Of a stretch of 64,000 nt of DNA, positions 63,174-64,000 are shown one piece after another. The notes under the pieces were generated by a model that worked only from the letters and a program-made list of their open reading frames with translations, had not been told where the DNA came from and searched no databases. Both the position numbers and the translations under genes were made by a program. Each line of letters begins with the position of its first letter. Position 1 is the first letter of the stretch. Source of the stretch: Pirellulaceae bacterium. GTDB taxonomy: Bacteria; Planctomycetota; Planctomycetia; Pirellulales; Pirellulaceae. The stretch lies in contig JAHBXT010000002.1 of NCBI GenBank assembly GCA_019636385.1, positions 496,001 to 560,000 on the forward strand. Direction: 5' to 3'.

Positions 63174-63717
63174 CATATATATTCACTCGTAATCGTTCAG
63201 GAATTTGCAGGAGTGAATCGGGCCAATTTTGCTGCGAAGTAAGAAAGTCAATTGTGGCTGGTTGCGCGCCGGCTAGTCAAATGGAACGGCACTAGGCAAG
63301 CCGTGAGCGTTCCGTGAAGCTTTCAATTACGCGCAATTATTGCCGTATCCGTGGATTCGAGTCGATAGTAGTTTGATTGGCAACTACAGAAATTGATTTC
63401 TGAGTTTGCGATCTGCGGAGGCCGTCGTCATGGAAGGCTGGGGGCGAACTAGAGATCGAAGGGTGCAAGTTACCTGACCAGCGGTTGAAGACTCGCTGCG
63501 CAAAGTTGCTCGGTCAGCTAGGCGAGAAGATTGGAGCGGCGTCGCCAGTAGCCTGCCAAGATTGGGCAGTCGCAGGATTTTGTATCGAAGTTGCGCTCTG
63601 CCCCCGGCTACCGTCTGGCGCAGCTTCGCAACTAGTGACTAGTGAGAAGCCTACTGAGCCACAATACGAGTCAGCGAGATTCAATGCTGCGGGTAGAATC
63701 GGCAGAGGGCTTCGTTT
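63174..63717. other. Gap between groEL terminator and bioD-like gene
   Basis: No convincing gene. A 78-codon plus-strand frame (63485-63721) lacks family features. A degenerate copy of the dispersed repeat core (GGCTACCGTCTGGCGCAGC) lies near 63607-63625. Confidence 0.4.
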
Positions 63718-64000
63718 TTAGCTATTGAGGTTTTCTGATCTAGCGTTGCTCATCTGCGTCAGAGCCAACTTCAGTAGATCCTCTGAAGTTTCAATCAACG
63801 GCACCTCAGGCAGGAAAGTACGCAGCATTTGGAGATTGCCCGAATGTATGTCGTCTAGCCACAATTGATCGTTTGCGGACGCCAGGCTGTTAGCGAGAGG
63901 CTGTGAGGGACGATCGGAAATGCGGTTGAAAACGATCGCGCTCAATGACAGGTCGCGCCGCCCGATGGCTTCGACAGTCAGCAGGGTGTGATTCACGCAA
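63718..64000 (-). CDS. bioD: Dethiobiotin synthetase-like protein, C-terminal part (partial, 5' end outside window)
   Basis: The last ~93 residues of a gene that runs off the right edge. NHTLLTVEAIGRRDLSLSAIVFNRISDRP matches the GTxNHTLLTxEA segment and beta-strand of dethiobiotin synthetase BioD, the ATP-dependent enzyme that closes the ureido ring in biotin synthesis. The tail (LRTFLPEVPLIETSEDLLKLA) is also in keeping. The P-loop lies outside the window, so the call rests on the C-terminal part only. The frame remains open to the window end. Confidence 0.7.
   Translation of the reverse strand, partial: CVNHTLLTVEAIGRRDLSLSAIVFNRISDRPSQPLANSLASANDQLWLDDIHSGNLQMLRTFLPEVPLIETSEDLLKLALTQMSNARSENLNS

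Noticed and set aside
63485..63721. 78-codon plus-strand frame overlapping the bioD-like end
   Set aside because: Unusual composition, no start signal, overlaps the end of a recognisable gene.

Overview
The window looks like chromosomal DNA of a planctomycete, most likely order Pirellulales. The markers are protein families that are typical of that phylum: two planctomycete cytochrome c (PSCyt) systems (PSCyt1-DUF1549-DUF1553 next to DUF1501, and PSCyt1-DUF1587...DUF1585 next to DUF1552), several secreted sulfatases, an SHD1-domain protein, a glycine-rich mu-protocadherin-type surface protein, and outer-membrane porins. Base composition is moderate over most of the window, apart from one clearly GC-richer operon at about 53.4-58.6 kb. 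Assignment to a genus is not possible from the sequence alone.

Layout. 0-1.4 kb: end of an SMC-like (YhaN-type) ATPase gene cut by the window edge. 1.5-3.7 kb: POT peptide transporter. 4.0-4.9 kb: a decayed zone with remnants of a HAD phosphatase and a universal stress protein. 5.1-17.8 kb: an envelope and scavenging region with a FadL-like barrel, two intact sulfatases plus one sulfatase pseudogene, an SHD1 protein, a Gly-rich surface protein, a secreted NTF2-like protein and an OprB-type porin. 17.9-19.75 kb: parAB. 19.9-25.0 kb: a four-gene operon encoding a large membrane-anchored triple-FtsK ATPase and three small WXG100-like helical proteins. This is a minimal type VII-secretion-like locus and the most interesting system in the window.

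25.5-30.7 kb: a SufS-SufE fusion, a secreted two-module Cys-rich metal-binding protein, infC standing alone, and an outer-membrane barrel. 31.1-35.6 kb: the PSCyt/DUF1501 pair and a small HERVH membrane protein. 35.8-46.1 kb: housekeeping and mixed genes, namely M20 peptidase with BFD-like ferredoxin, a response regulator, pyruvate phosphate dikinase, CbiX-like chelatase, tail-specific protease and purQ. 46.1-53.4 kb: an ABC-F ATPase, and a heavy-metal RND efflux operon led by a small His-rich secreted protein. 53.4-58.6 kb: the GC-rich FadR-DUF1592-DUF1552 operon. 59.1-64 kb: tRNA-Ala(GGC) with a terminator, a 2-Cys peroxiredoxin, a MazG-like pyrophosphohydrolase, groES-groEL, and the 3' end of a bioD-like gene cut by the right edge.

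A recurrent non-coding theme is a dispersed palindromic repeat whose core reads GTAGCTACCGTCGCCAG or its complement. It occurs in at least eight intergenic places, and once apparently within a coding sequence. The best copies are about 100-110 bp long with terminal inverted repeats. Other non-coding signals include strong terminators after the Cys-rich protein gene, infC, tRNA-Ala and groEL, a 39-bp perfect inverted repeat between convergent genes, and palindromic candidate operators in front of the OprB porin, the FadR-type regulator and groES.
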